Under the pieces are notes generated by a model, which saw only the letters and a program-made list of their open reading frames with translations, searched no databases and was not told the origin of the DNA. The translations under genes and the position numbers were made by a program. A DNA stretch of 64,000 nt from Burkholderiales bacterium 67-32 (GTDB lineage Bacteria > Pseudomonadota > Gammaproteobacteria > Burkholderiales > Burkholderiaceae_B), in NCBI GenBank assembly GCA_001898625.1, contig MKUP01000010.1:526111-590110 (forward strand). The letters are read 5' to 3'. Below, piece after piece: positions 44,864-56,434 of the stretch (the first letter of the stretch is position 1; each line of letters begins with the position of its first letter).

Positions 44864-45835
44864 ATGCTTCATCGTCTTGCCGCAGGCGCGGCACTGGTAT
44901 TGCTGAGCCCGTTGTCCCAGGCGGCCCCCGATACCGCGGCCTTCCCGACCCGCGCGGTCAAGATCGTGGTCGGCTACACGCCCGGCGGCGGCACCGACAT
45001 GACGGCCCGCCTGCTCGCGCAGCAGCTCGGGGAAAAACTCGGCCAATCGGTGATCGTCGAGAACCGGCCGGGCGCGGGCCAGAACATCGGCGCCACCTAC
45101 GTGTCCCGGGCCGACCCCGACGGCTATACCCTGTTCCTGAGTTCCTCGGCGCTGGCGATCAACGTCAGCCTGTTTCCCAAGCTCGACTACGACCCCATCA
45201 AGAGCTTCGCGCCCATCGCGGTCTTCGGCCAGAGCCCCAACCTGCTCGTGGTGTCCAGCAAGCTGCCGGTGAACAACGTCAAACAGCTCATCGCCTACGG
45301 CAAGGAGCATCCGGGAGCGCTGAACTTCTCCTCGTCGGGGCACGGCAGCACCCAGCACCTGTCCGCCGAACTGTTCAAGCTGCGCACCGGCATCTCGGCC
45401 ACGCACGTCCCTTACAAAGGGTCCGGGCCGTCCATCAATGGCGTGCAGACGGGCGAGGTCCAGTTCACCTTCATCAACATCCCGTCCATGTCGGCGCTGA
45501 TGGGCAGCGACAAGGTCAAGGTCATCGGGCTGACCAGCTCGAAGCGATCGGCGGCCGTGCCCGACGTCCCCACGCTGGCGGAGTCCGGCGTGGAAGGCAT
45601 GGACGTGGCCGCCTGGTACGGCCTACTCGCGCCTGCCGGCACCCCGCCGGCCATCGTCAAGCGCCTGAACCAGGCGGTGAACGACGCGCTGGCCGACGAG
45701 AAATTCCGCACCCAACTGATTCAGGCCGGCGTGGAGCCCATGAACAGCACGCCGGAATTCTTCGCTTCTTTCCTTGCCGACGACATCGCCCTCTGGAAGA
45801 AGGTGATCAGCGCCGCCGGCACCAAAGTCGATTGA
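44864..45835 (+). CDS. Bug-family substrate-binding protein
   Basis: A 323-residue periplasmic binding protein of the Bug/TctC family. A signal peptide (MLHRLAAGAALVLLSPLSQAAP) precedes FPTRAVKIVVGYTPGGGTDMTARLLAQQL. It lies within the thiol-dioxygenase operon, so it likely delivers the organic acid that the operon degrades. A Bug-type binding protein is also found in the Advenella dithiodipropionate system. Confidence 0.9.
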   Translation: MLHRLAAGAALVLLSPLSQAAPDTAAFPTRAVKIVVGYTPGGGTDMTARLLAQQLGEKLGQSVIVENRPGAGQNIGATYVSRADPDGYTLFLSSSALAINVSLFPKLDYDPIKSFAPIAVFGQSPNLLVVSSKLPVNNVKQLIAYGKEHPGALNFSSSGHGSTQHLSAELFKLRTGISATHVPYKGSGPSINGVQTGEVQFTFINIPSMSALMGSDKVKVIGLTSSKRSAAVPDVPTLAESGVEGMDVAAWYGLLAPAGTPPAIVKRLNQAVNDALADEKFRTQLIQAGVEPMNSTPEFFASFLADDIALWKKVISAAGTKVD

Positions 45836-45867
45836 TGTCCCCCCATCCCCTTAGACAGGAGCAACAC

Positions 45868-46212
45868 ATGTTCGAGAACTGGAAGGAACTGCTGGGCACG
45901 CTGCGCCAATCGTCCAGCAAGCTGGGCAACACCAACCCCAAGGTGCTGGACGCCTACCGGGGCCTGAACGCGGCCCTGGGCACCAACGGCGCGCTGGACG
46001 CCAAGACGCGCGAACTGATCGCCCTGGCCGTGGCCGTCACCACGCGCTGCGACGGTTGCATTTCCTCGCACGCCGCGGCGGCGGTCAAGGCCGGTGCCAC
46101 CGAGGCCGAGGTGAGCGATGCGCTGGGAACGGCGATCGCGCTGAACGCCGGCGCGGCCTACGTCTATTCGCTGCATGCCATGGAAGCCTTCCAGCAGAAC
46201 GCCTCCGCGTGA
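45868..46212 (+). CDS. AhpD-like carboxymuconolactone decarboxylase family protein
   Basis: A 114-residue, all-helical protein of the CMD/AhpD family with the redox motif CDGCISSH. Such proteins act as small thiol reductases or peroxidases, or as decarboxylases in aromatic pathways. The CxxC with following His favours an AhpD-like redox role, which would suit a thiol-oxidising operon. AGGAG precedes the ATG at 45868. Confidence 0.85.
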   Translation: MFENWKELLGTLRQSSSKLGNTNPKVLDAYRGLNAALGTNGALDAKTRELIALAVAVTTRCDGCISSHAAAAVKAGATEAEVSDALGTAIALNAGAAYVYSLHAMEAFQQNASA

Positions 46213-46267
46213 AAGCGGCGTTCGCCACGCACCGTCCATTCACGCCCCCAGACAGGAGACAAGCCCC

Positions 46268-47626
46268 ATGAGCGCCTACGTCATCGACAGCGCGCTGTTC
46301 CGAGACCAGTTCAGCACCGCCGCCACCCGGAGCATTTTCAGCGACGAACAGACCGTCCAGAAATGGCTGGACGTGGAAGCGGCACTCGCTCGCGTGCAAG
46401 CCCGCATGGGCATCATTCCCCAGCATGCCGCCGATGAGATCCAGGCCAAGGCCAGGGTCGAACTCATCGACCTGGCGGAGCTGAAGCAGGAAATGGATCG
46501 CACCAGCCACCCCATCGTTCCGCTGCTGCGGGCCATGAAGAAAGTGTGCGACGGCGACACCGGGGAATTCATCCACTGGGGCGCGACGACACAGGACATC
46601 GTCGACACCGGCACCATCCTGCAGGTCAAGGAAGCGCTGGAACAGATCGAGAACAACTACCGCCGGGCACAAGCCCACGTCATCGCACTGGCCGAGCGGC
46701 ATCGCGACCAGACCATGGCGGGACGCAGCCACGGCCAGCAGGCCCTGCCCATCACCTTCGGTTTCAAGGCCGCGGTGTGGGCGGCCGAGATCGGCCGCAA
46801 CCTGGAACGCCTGCGGCAGATGAAGGAACGAGTGCTGGTCGGCCAGTTCTCCGGCGCGGTCGGGACGCTGGCCGCCCTGGGCGACCAAGGCATCGCGGTC
46901 CAAGAAGCGCTGTTCAAGGAACTCGGCCTCGCCTGCCCCGAGATCTGCTGGCACGTGGCCCGCGACGGCATCGCCGAACTGGCCTGCGTGCTGGCGATCT
47001 GCACCAGCACCGCCGGCAAGATCGCCCACGAGATCTACAGCCTGCAGAAAACCGAGACCGCCGAACTCGAAGAGCCCTTCACCCTGGGCAAGGTGGGCAG
47101 CAGCACCATGCCCCACAAGCGCAACCCGCCCGCCTGCGAAGGCATCGTGGCGATCTCGCGCGTCGTGCGCAGCACCGTGGCGCTGGGATTGGAAGGCATG
47201 ATGGCCGAGCACGAACGCGACAAGATCGTGCTGCAGACCGAACGCGAGTTCGTCACCCGCCTGTGCTGCATGGCCGACGCGGCCTTCGCCAAACTGGCCT
47301 ACGTCACCGCCGGCCTGACCGTTCGGGGCAACAACATGGAGCGCAACCTGTCCGTGCAGAAGGGCCTGTTGCTGTCGGAAGCGGTCATGATGAAGCTGGG
47401 CGATCACCTGGGCAGACAGGAAGCCCACGAGCTGGTCTACGAGATCTGCATGGACGTATTCGAGCAAGGCGGCACGTTCAAGGATGGCCTGCTGGCCAAC
47501 CCGACCATCGCCCGCCACCTGAAACCCGAGGACATCGACCGCATGCTGGATCCCCAGGCCTACACCGGCGCCGCCGGCACCTTCGTGGACCGCGTCGTGG
47601 CGGCCCACCGCGGCGCCACGGCCTGA
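46268..47626 (+). CDS. adenylosuccinate lyase/PcaB-like lyase
   Basis: A 452-residue member of the fumarase/aspartase superfamily with the signature GSSTMPHKRNPPACE. It also has TSHPIVPLLRAM and EFIHWGATTQDIVDTG. The superfamily splits C-N or C-O bonds to release fumarate, or cycloisomerises carboxymuconate (PcaB). True purB is normally next to other purine or core genes, so this is more likely a catabolic lyase. A C-S or C-N lyase acting on a succinate adduct is a testable guess. A strong terminator follows. Confidence 0.82.
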   Translation: MSAYVIDSALFRDQFSTAATRSIFSDEQTVQKWLDVEAALARVQARMGIIPQHAADEIQAKARVELIDLAELKQEMDRTSHPIVPLLRAMKKVCDGDTGEFIHWGATTQDIVDTGTILQVKEALEQIENNYRRAQAHVIALAERHRDQTMAGRSHGQQALPITFGFKAAVWAAEIGRNLERLRQMKERVLVGQFSGAVGTLAALGDQGIAVQEALFKELGLACPEICWHVARDGIAELACVLAICTSTAGKIAHEIYSLQKTETAELEEPFTLGKVGSSTMPHKRNPPACEGIVAISRVVRSTVALGLEGMMAEHERDKIVLQTEREFVTRLCCMADAAFAKLAYVTAGLTVRGNNMERNLSVQKGLLLSEAVMMKLGDHLGRQEAHELVYEICMDVFEQGGTFKDGLLANPTIARHLKPEDIDRMLDPQAYTGAAGTFVDRVVAAHRGATA

Positions 47627-47635
47627 CCTCCACGC

Positions 47636-47668
47636 AAAAGAAAACGGCCTTGCGGCCGTTTTCTTTTT
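47636..47668. terminator. bidirectional terminator between the lyase gene and odhL
   Basis: A perfect 14-bp stem (47636-47649 with 47654-47667) with a TTGC loop, A-rich on the left and T-rich on the right, so it can stop transcription from both convergent genes. Confidence 0.93.
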
Positions 47669-47689
47669 GCTCAGGCAGTGTTCAAGAGG

Positions 47690-49117
<1,428 letters not shown>

Positions 49118-49184
49118 TTCATTCTTCCAGTTAGAACCCCGATCAACCCAAGACACCGCGCCTTGCGGTACCCCAGGATGCGGT

Positions 49185-49248
49185 GGATCCGGCTCCGCCG
49201 GTCCACCCGCATCGCCCCCTGGGGGGCGCGCGTCAGCGCGTAGGGGGG
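49185..49248 (-). repeat. GC-rich intercistronic repeat after odhB
   Basis: A 64-bp element running from GGATCCGGCT to TAGGGGGG. It is nearly identical to the one at 58822-58886 (both have GCCGGTCC, GCCCCCTGGGGGG and GCGCGCGTCAGCGCGTA blocks). On the coding strand it begins 1 base after the odhB stop codon. Confidence 0.85.
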
Positions 49249-49249
49249 A

Positions 49250-50491
49250 TCAGATATCTAGCAGCAGGCGCTGCGGGTCTTCCAGGGCTTCCTTCATCGC
49301 GACCAGGCCCAGCACGGCTTCGCGGCCGTCGATGATGCGGTGGTCGTAGGACATCGCCAGGTAGTTCATCGGGCGGATGACGATCTGGCCGTTTTCCACC
49401 ACGGCGCGGTCCTTGGTGGCGTGCACGCCCAGGATGGCCGACTGCGGCGGGTTGATGATGGGGGTCGACAGCATCGAGCCGAAGGTGCCGCCGTTCGAGA
49501 TCGAGAACGTGCCGCCGGTCAGGTCGTCCAGGCTCAGCTTGCCTTCCTTGGCCTTCTGGCCGAACTCGGCGATCTTCTTCTCGATGTCGGCCAGGCTGAG
49601 CTGGTCGGCATTGCGCAGGATGGGCACCACCAGGCCGCGCGGGCTGCCGACGGCGATGCCGATGTCGAAGTAGCCGTGGTAGACGATGTCCTTGCCGTCG
49701 ACCGAGGCGTTGATGACCGGATAGCGCTTGAGCGCGGCCACGGCGGCCTTCACGAAGAAGGACATGAAGCCCAGCTTGACGCCGTGTTCCTTCTCGAACT
49801 TGTCCTTGTACCTGGCGCGCAAGTCCATCACGGCCTGCATGTTGACCTCGTTGAACGTGGTCAGGATGGCGTTTTCCGATTGCGATTGCAGCAGGCGCTC
49901 GGCCACGCGGGCGCGCAGGCGGCTCATCGGCACGCGCTGCTCGGGACGGCCGTTGACCAGCGTCGCGGCATCGTTGACGATGGGCGCGGCGGCGGGCTTG
50001 GCGGCCGGCGCGGCGGCGGCGCCCAGGGCATCGCCCTTGGTGATGCGGCCACCGCGGCCCGTGCCTTGCACGGACTCGGGCGAGATGCCCTGCTCGGCCA
50101 GCAGCTTGGCGGCGGCGGGCGACGGGATCGAGGTCGCGGGCGCGGCGGCCGGAGCGGCGGCCGGGGCGGCGGCGGGTGCGGCAGCAGGAGCCGGGGCGGC
50201 GGCGGCCGGCGCGGGAGCAGCAGCGGCGGCGGGAGCGGCCGCGGCCTTGCCTGCCGTATCGATCTTGGCGATCACTTCTTCCGAGACGACGGTGCTGCCG
50301 TCGGCCTTGACGATCTCGGCCAGCACGCCGTCGGCGGGTGCCGGCACTTCCAGCACGACCTTGTCGGTCTCGATCTCGATCACGATTTCATCGCGCGAGA
50401 TGGCTTCGCCCGGCTTCTTCTTCCAGGTCAGCAGGGTGCCTTCCGACACCGATTCAGAAAATTGGGGGACTTTTACGTCGACTATGGCCAT
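49250..50491 (-). CDS. odhB: 2-oxoglutarate dehydrogenase E2, dihydrolipoyl succinyltransferase
   Basis: A 413-residue E2 core. The lipoyl domain (residues 1-78) carries the lipoylated Lys in [15 protein letters not shown] very Ala/Pro-rich linker follows (about 80-130), then the E3-binding domain ([31 protein letters not shown]) and the catalytic domain, ending with the active-site His in [14 protein letters not shown] use the ATG at 50491; upstream in-frame residues are not part of the lipoyl fold. It lies between odhA and odhL. Confidence 0.95.
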   Translation of the reverse strand: MAIVDVKVPQFSESVSEGTLLTWKKKPGEAISRDEIVIEIETDKVVLEVPAPADGVLAEIVKADGSTVVSEEVIAKIDTAGKAAAAPAAAAAPAPAAAAPAPAAAPAAAPAAAPAAAPATSIPSPAAAKLLAEQGISPESVQGTGRGGRITKGDALGAAAAPAAKPAAAPIVNDAATLVNGRPEQRVPMSRLRARVAERLLQSQSENAILTTFNEVNMQAVMDLRARYKDKFEKEHGVKLGFMSFFVKAAVAALKRYPVINASVDGKDIVYHGYFDIGIAVGSPRGLVVPILRNADQLSLADIEKKIAEFGQKAKEGKLSLDDLTGGTFSISNGGTFGSMLSTPIINPPQSAILGVHATKDRAVVENGQIVIRPMNYLAMSYDHRIIDGREAVLGLVAMKEALEDPQRLLLDI

Positions 50492-50588
50492 GTCAGTTAT
50501 TCCGCAAGGATGGGGAGTTCTTTCTGGGTCCGGCGCCAGGTGGCCGGGAGCCGGGACCGCCTGCAAGCGGCGGTCCCGGACGTAAGGA

Positions 50589-53456
50589 TCACTTGGTCAG
50601 CACGACGCCCTTGAGACGGCCGAAGGCCTGGTCGAGCAGCGACTTCAGCTGTTCCATGTGCTTGGAGTAGTAGCCGACGGCCGGCGACGCCGAGGCCGGA
50701 CGGCCGGCGTAGGCGAGCTTCTGGCCTTCGTTCATGTTCTCGTACAGATGATGCTGCACGTAGAACCACGGGCCCTGGTTCTGCGGCTCGTCCTGCACCC
50801 AGACCACCTCGGTGACGTTCGGGTACTTCTTGAGCTCGGCGGTCAGGCTCTTGTGCGGGAACGGATACAGCTGTTCGGCACGGGCGATGACCACGTCGTT
50901 GGCGCCGCGCTCCTTGCGGGCGTTGACCAGGTCGTAGTAGACCTTGCCCGAGCAGACCAGCAGGCGCTTGACCTTGGAGGCGTCGATGGTTTCGTCGACT
51001 TCGCCGATCAGCGTCTGGAACGAACCCTTGCTCAGGTCGGACAGCGGCGAGGTGGCGTCCTTGTTGCGCAGCAGCGACTTGGGCGTGAAGATGACCAGCG
51101 GCTTGCGGAACTGGCGGATCATCTGGCGGCGCAGCAGGTGGAAGATCTGCGCGGCGGTGGTCGGCTGCACCACTTGCATGTTGGTGTCGGCGCACAGTTG
51201 CAGGAAGCGCTCGATGCGGCCCGACGAGTGCTCCGGGCCCTGCCCTTCGTAGCCGTGCGGCAGCATCAGCACCAGGCCCGACTGGCGGCCCCACTTGGCT
51301 TCGCCCGAGCTGATGAACTGGTCGATCACGACCTGGGCGCCGTTGGCGAAGTCGCCGAACTGTCCTTCCCAGATCACCATCGTGTTGGGCTCGGCGCTCG
51401 AGTAGCCGTATTCGAAGCCCATGACGGCTTCTTCGGACAGCAGCGAGTCGATGACGCGGAACGGCGCCTGGGCCTCGGACACGTTCTGCAGCGGCACGTA
51501 CACGCCCGAATCCCAGCGTTCGCGCTTCTGGTCGTGCAGGACGGCGTGGCGGTGCGTGAAGGTGCCGCGGCCCGAATCCTGGCCGGTCAGGCGCACGGGG
51601 TAGCCGGAGGCCACCAGGCTGGCAAAGGCCAGGTGCTCGCCCATGCCCCAGTCCAGGTTCATTTCACCGCGCGCCATGGCGCGGCGGTCGGCCAGAACCT
51701 TCTCGACGATGGGGTGGACCTTGAAACCTTCCGGCACCGTGGTGATGCGCTCGCCCAGGCGCTTCAACTCGGCCTGCGGCATCGAGGTGTCGGCGGCGTC
51801 CGTCCACTTGCGGCCCAGGAACGGCGACCAGTCGACGGCGTACTTGTTCTTGTAGTCGGTCAGGACGGGGTCGATCGTATGGCGGCCTTCGTCCATTGCC
51901 GAACGGAAGCGCTTGACGAACTCGTCGCCCTCGTCGGCGCCGATCACGCCCTGCACCGCCAGCTTGTCGGCGTACAGCTTGCGCGTGCCGGGGTGCTGGC
52001 CGATGCGCTTGTACATCAGCGGCTGGGTCAGCGCGGGGGTGTCCTGCTCGTTGTGGCCCAGCTTGCGGAAGCAGACGATGTCGACCACGATGTCCTTCTG
52101 GAACTCGACGCGGAAGTCCAGGGCCAGGCGGGTGGCGAACACGACGGCTTCGGGATCGTCGCCGTTCACGTGCAGCACCGGCGCCTCGATCATCTTGACC
52201 ACGTCGGTGCAATACAGCGTGGAGCGGGTGTCGCGCGGATCGGAGGTGGTAAAGCCGATCTGGTTGTTGATGACCAGGTGGACCGTGCCGCCCGTGCCGT
52301 AGCCGCGGGTCTGCGCCAGGTTCAGGGTTTCCATCACGACGCCCTGGCCGATGAAGGCGGCGTCGCCGTGGACCAGCACCGGCAGCACCTGCTTGCCGCC
52401 TTCCATGCCGCGGCGTTCCTGGCGCGCACGGGCGCTGCCTTCGACCACGGGGTTGACGATTTCCAGGTGCGAGGGGTTGAACGCCAGCGACACGTGGACG
52501 GGACCGCCACGGGTCGAGACGTCGCTCGAGAAGCCCTTGTGGTACTTGACGTCGCCGGCCGCCAGGCCGCCGTCGTCGTACTTGCCTTCGAATTCGGCGA
52601 ACAGGTCCTTGGGCATCTTGCCCAGGGTGTTGACCAGCACGTTCAGGCGGCCACGGTGGGCCATGCCCAGCACCACTTCCTGGATGCCGACTTCACCGGC
52701 ATGCTGGATCAGTTCGTCGATGGCGGCGATGAAGCTTTCGCCGCCTTCCAGCGAAAAGCGCTTCTGGCCGACGTACTTGGTGTGCAGGTAGCGCTCCAGG
52801 CCTTCGGCCGCGGTCAGGCGATCCAGTACGTGCTTCTTCTGGTCGGCCGACAGGCTGGGCGTGGCCTGGGTGCTTTCCAGGCGTTGCTGGATCCAGCGCT
52901 TGATGACCGGGTCGGACACGTGCATGAACTCGACGCCGATGCTGCGGCAATACGTGTCGCGCAGCGCCTTCACGATCTCGCGCAGCGTCATGTGCTCGGC
53001 GGTCGTGAAATAGGTGTTGGTGGCGGAGTAGACCTTGTCCATGTCGGATTCGGTCAGGCCGTAGAAGCTGGGCTCCAGTTCGGGGATGGCCGGGCGTTCC
53101 TGGCGCTGCAGCGGGTCGAGATCGGCCCAGCGCGCACCGAGGTAGCGGTAGGCGGCGATGATGGACTGGACGTGGACCTGCTTGCCCGCGACCGACAGGT
53201 CGCTTTCGGCGGTACGCGGCAGGAAGGCATTGGCGCGCGCGCGCTGGGCGAAGGATTCGATGACCGGCGCATGGGCCTGGTCGCGGGTGGATTCCTGGCC
53301 GTCAACCGCCGGCGTGTGCTGCAACTGGTCGAAGTAATTGCGCCAGTTGTCGGGAACGGAACCCGGATTGTCGAGGTAGGCCTCGTAGAGTTCTTCCACG
53401 TACGGCGCGTTACCCCCGAACAGATACGAGGTGCTGGATTCTTGGATGCTGGACAT
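50589..53456 (-). CDS. odhA: 2-oxoglutarate dehydrogenase E1
   Basis: A 955-residue thiamine-diphosphate enzyme that decarboxylates 2-oxoglutarate, full length for the family. The N-terminus has the E2-interaction segment [19 protein letters not shown]. The catalytic core has [13 protein letters not shown] and [18 protein letters not shown] with [17 protein letters not shown] (TPP binding). It is the first gene of the odh operon, reading away from aceA. Confidence 0.95.
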   Translation of the reverse strand: MSSIQESSTSYLFGGNAPYVEELYEAYLDNPGSVPDNWRNYFDQLQHTPAVDGQESTRDQAHAPVIESFAQRARANAFLPRTAESDLSVAGKQVHVQSIIAAYRYLGARWADLDPLQRQERPAIPELEPSFYGLTESDMDKVYSATNTYFTTAEHMTLREIVKALRDTYCRSIGVEFMHVSDPVIKRWIQQRLESTQATPSLSADQKKHVLDRLTAAEGLERYLHTKYVGQKRFSLEGGESFIAAIDELIQHAGEVGIQEVVLGMAHRGRLNVLVNTLGKMPKDLFAEFEGKYDDGGLAAGDVKYHKGFSSDVSTRGGPVHVSLAFNPSHLEIVNPVVEGSARARQERRGMEGGKQVLPVLVHGDAAFIGQGVVMETLNLAQTRGYGTGGTVHLVINNQIGFTTSDPRDTRSTLYCTDVVKMIEAPVLHVNGDDPEAVVFATRLALDFRVEFQKDIVVDIVCFRKLGHNEQDTPALTQPLMYKRIGQHPGTRKLYADKLAVQGVIGADEGDEFVKRFRSAMDEGRHTIDPVLTDYKNKYAVDWSPFLGRKWTDAADTSMPQAELKRLGERITTVPEGFKVHPIVEKVLADRRAMARGEMNLDWGMGEHLAFASLVASGYPVRLTGQDSGRGTFTHRHAVLHDQKRERWDSGVYVPLQNVSEAQAPFRVIDSLLSEEAVMGFEYGYSSAEPNTMVIWEGQFGDFANGAQVVIDQFISSGEAKWGRQSGLVLMLPHGYEGQGPEHSSGRIERFLQLCADTNMQVVQPTTAAQIFHLLRRQMIRQFRKPLVIFTPKSLLRNKDATSPLSDLSKGSFQTLIGEVDETIDASKVKRLLVCSGKVYYDLVNARKERGANDVVIARAEQLYPFPHKSLTAELKKYPNVTEVVWVQDEPQNQGPWFYVQHHLYENMNEGQKLAYAGRPASASPAVGYYSKHMEQLKSLLDQAFGRLKGVVLTK

Positions 53457-53788
53457 GATTTGCGCTTCACCTTGCCGGGTGTTTCACCCGTTCGATGCAG
53501 GACGGACCTTCCGCGACACGGCTTGGCCGATTAGCGGATAGCTAGTGCAGAAGGCGGTTGATGGAACCTTTCGGTTGGAAGGAAATAAATCAATAAACCT
53601 GTAAAGCATAGCACTTGGGGACTTCCCTCGCTCGGAAAAGCCAAGCGAGTGTGGCGGTTTGGACGACAGCCACTGTACTGGATGACCCGGCGCATGTCCT
53701 TAAGTTCCGGTGCTGCAACGCAGCGCCTCCCCGCTCCCGATGCGGTGCATGCACCACACCGGGAGACGCCATCACGCCCTCTTCACGC
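53457..53788. other. odhA upstream region and aceA 3' region, no gene seen
   Basis: 332 bp without a convincing gene. Next to odhA is a short hairpin CGGGTG-TTT-CACCCG (53476-53490), which would lie in the odhA leader. Around 53580-53605 is an AT-richer tract with TTTACA on the minus strand, a possible -35 of odhA, without a clear -10. The aceA side holds the hairpin at 53735-53764. Confidence 0.6.
53735..53764 (-). terminator. hairpin after aceA
   Basis: TCCCG (53735-53739) pairs with CGGGA (53760-53764), and between them is the perfect palindrome GGTGCATGCACC (53744-53755). It lies 24 bp past the aceA stop codon on the coding strand. No T-run follows, so it may stabilise the 3' end rather than terminate transcription. 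Confidence 0.45.
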
Positions 53789-55108
<1,320 letters not shown>

Positions 55109-55176
55109 GGATATCTCCTTCAAGGGTAGTGAACGACAGTTGGAAATCCTGGCGGCCGCGGTGCCGGGTAAGGAAC

Positions 55177-55205
55177 AATCTATAGATATGCTGCAACGCA
55201 ATCAA
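55177..55205 (-). promoter_or_regulatory. candidate aceA promoter
   Basis: Read on the minus strand: TTGATT (55205-55200), a 17-bp spacer, and TAGATT (55182-55177). Transcription would start near 55170, leaving a leader of about 62 nt that ends in the strong aceA ribosome-binding site. Confidence 0.5.
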
Positions 55206-55273
55206 CGCTTTTACTCTTCTAGAAGAATTATTTTTTATTTAATAAAATCAACAACTTAAAATTAAAATTCCAT

Positions 55274-55304
55274 GATGAGAAACAAAAAACCGGCCTATGA
55301 AAGC
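55274..55304. terminator. orphan bidirectional terminator-like hairpin
   Basis: AAAAAA-CCGGC at 55274-55284 can pair with GCCGG-C-TTTTTT at 55293-55304, with one bulged C. It lies between divergent aceA and the arsR-type gene, where no annotated gene needs a terminator. The surrounding 55109-55450 holds an AT-rich stretch, the aceA promoter and the arsR operators, but no gene I can support. Confidence 0.55.
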
Positions 55305-55411
55305 CGGCTTTTTTGCGGAGCAACGATTGAACGAACGCGATTTTGCGATGTGCGGAAGCGATCCAAGATACGGTAATTGACCGCATCGATGGACAAGCGT
55401 CAGGCATTTAA

Positions 55412-55440
55412 TTAGAATTTACTAAATTAGTATTTTCTAA
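55412..55440 (+). promoter_or_regulatory. tandem TTAG-N6-CTAA operators of the ArsR-type repressor
   Basis: Two exact copies of TTAG-N6-CTAA lie at 55412-55425 and 55427-55440, 15 bp apart, ending 10 bp before the repressor ATG. The AT-rich inverted repeats are the kind bound by BigR/SqrR-type repressors, so self-repression is likely. Confidence 0.6.
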
Positions 55441-55450
55441 TATTTAAATC

Positions 55451-55783
55451 ATGCCTTCATCCCCGGAAGATCGGCACTTCATGCAGGAAGGAGCCGCCCA
55501 GGCCGCCGCGCTGCTGCGCTCGGTAGGCAACGAATCGCGGCTGCTGGTGCTGTGCCTGCTGATCGAACACGGCGAACTCACGGTGGGCGAACTGCTGGCG
55601 CAAGTGCCGCTCAGCCAGTCCGCCCTGTCCCAGCACCTGGCCCGGATGCGCGACGAAGGACTGGTTTCATTCCGCAGGGCATCGCAGACCCTGCACTACC
55701 GCATCGCCAATCCCGATGTGGAGCGGCTGATCGCCACGCTCAAGGCGATCTTCTGCCCCTCGCCCAAGGACAGCACGACATGA
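55451..55783 (+). CDS. ArsR-type repressor, BigR/SqrR persulfide-sensor-like
   Basis: A 110-residue winged-helix repressor (LTVGELLAQVPLSQSALSQHLARMRDEGLVSFRR). Two cysteines, C35 (LLVLCLL) and C102 (AIFCPSP), are 67 residues apart. In the sulfide/persulfide sensors BigR and SqrR the redox pair is spaced almost the same. No metal-site CxC of metal-responsive ArsR proteins is seen. Its stop overlaps the rhodanese ATG (ATGA at 55780). No Shine-Dalgarno precedes 55451; ATG 55481 is an alternative start. Confidence 0.8.
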   Translation: MPSSPEDRHFMQEGAAQAAALLRSVGNESRLLVLCLLIEHGELTVGELLAQVPLSQSALSQHLARMRDEGLVSFRRASQTLHYRIANPDVERLIATLKAIFCPSPKDSTT

Positions 55784-56316
55784 CGCCACGCCTGCTCGCC
55801 CCCCACGCCGCCTCCGCCCTGCTCGACCAGGGCGCCCTGCTGGTCGACATTCGCGATATCGACGAACATGCGCGGGAACGCATCCCCGGTTCGCGCCACA
55901 TTCCGTTCGCCCGGCTGCCTGATGCCGGGCCGCTGGCCGGCTCCGGCACGCCCGTCGTCTTTCACTGCCGGTCCGGCAACCGCACGCGCATGCATGCGCA
56001 GGCGCTGGCCGCCCGCGCCCCTGGCGATGCCTATGTCCTGGAAGGCGGACTCGATGCCTGGAAACGCGCCGGCCTGCCCGTCGTGCGGGACCGCTCCCAG
56101 CCTCTGGAACTCCAGCGGCAGGTCCAAATCGTTGCCGGCACGCTGGTGGCGCTGGGCGTGGTCCTGGGCCTGACGGTCAGCCCCTGGTTCCACCTGCTGT
56201 CCGGACTGGTGGGCAGCGGCCTGGTCTTCGCCGGGCTGTCCGGCTTCTGCGGATTGGCCCGCGTGCTGGCCAGGCTGCCGTGGAACCGGCGTGGCCTGAC
56301 CGCCCGAAGCCTCTGA
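55780..56316 (+). CDS. rhodanese membrane protein, YgaP-like
   Basis: A 178-residue protein with an N-terminal rhodanese domain, active-site loop CRSGNRT (persulfide-carrying Cys), and a C-terminal DUF2892 two-helix membrane region (IVAGTLVALGVVLGL and LLSGLVGSGLVFAGLSGFCG). E. coli YgaP has the same fusion. Coupled by a 4-base overlap to a persulfide-sensor-like repressor, it likely handles sulfane sulfur at the inner membrane. Confidence 0.88.
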   Translation: MTPRLLAPHAASALLDQGALLVDIRDIDEHARERIPGSRHIPFARLPDAGPLAGSGTPVVFHCRSGNRTRMHAQALAARAPGDAYVLEGGLDAWKRAGLPVVRDRSQPLELQRQVQIVAGTLVALGVVLGLTVSPWFHLLSGLVGSGLVFAGLSGFCGLARVLARLPWNRRGLTARSL

Positions 56317-56361
56317 CCCGCGGCGCTGCAGGACCGGAGCCGCCGAGGATGCAGGCATGAA

Positions 56362-56427
56362 AAAACCCGCCTGCAAGCAGGCGGGTTTTCGGGGAAGAAC
56401 CTCACCCGCCGGCGGCAAGCCGCCGGC
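56362..56427. terminator. bidirectional terminator between the rhodanese gene and gltA
   Basis: A 13-bp stem (AAAACCCGCCTGC at 56362-56374 with its complement at 56377-56389) has A- and T-tracts on the outer edges. A second GC-only hairpin, GCCGGCGGC-AA-GCCGCCGGC, lies at 56408-56427, directly beyond the gltA stop. Confidence 0.85.
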
Positions 56428-56434
56428 CGAGGGA

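Noticed and set aside
46268..47626. Housekeeping adenylosuccinate lyase purB
   Set aside because: The superfamily signature fits, but the operon context is catabolic (CoA-transferase, thiol dioxygenase, Bug protein), so I kept a general lyase call.
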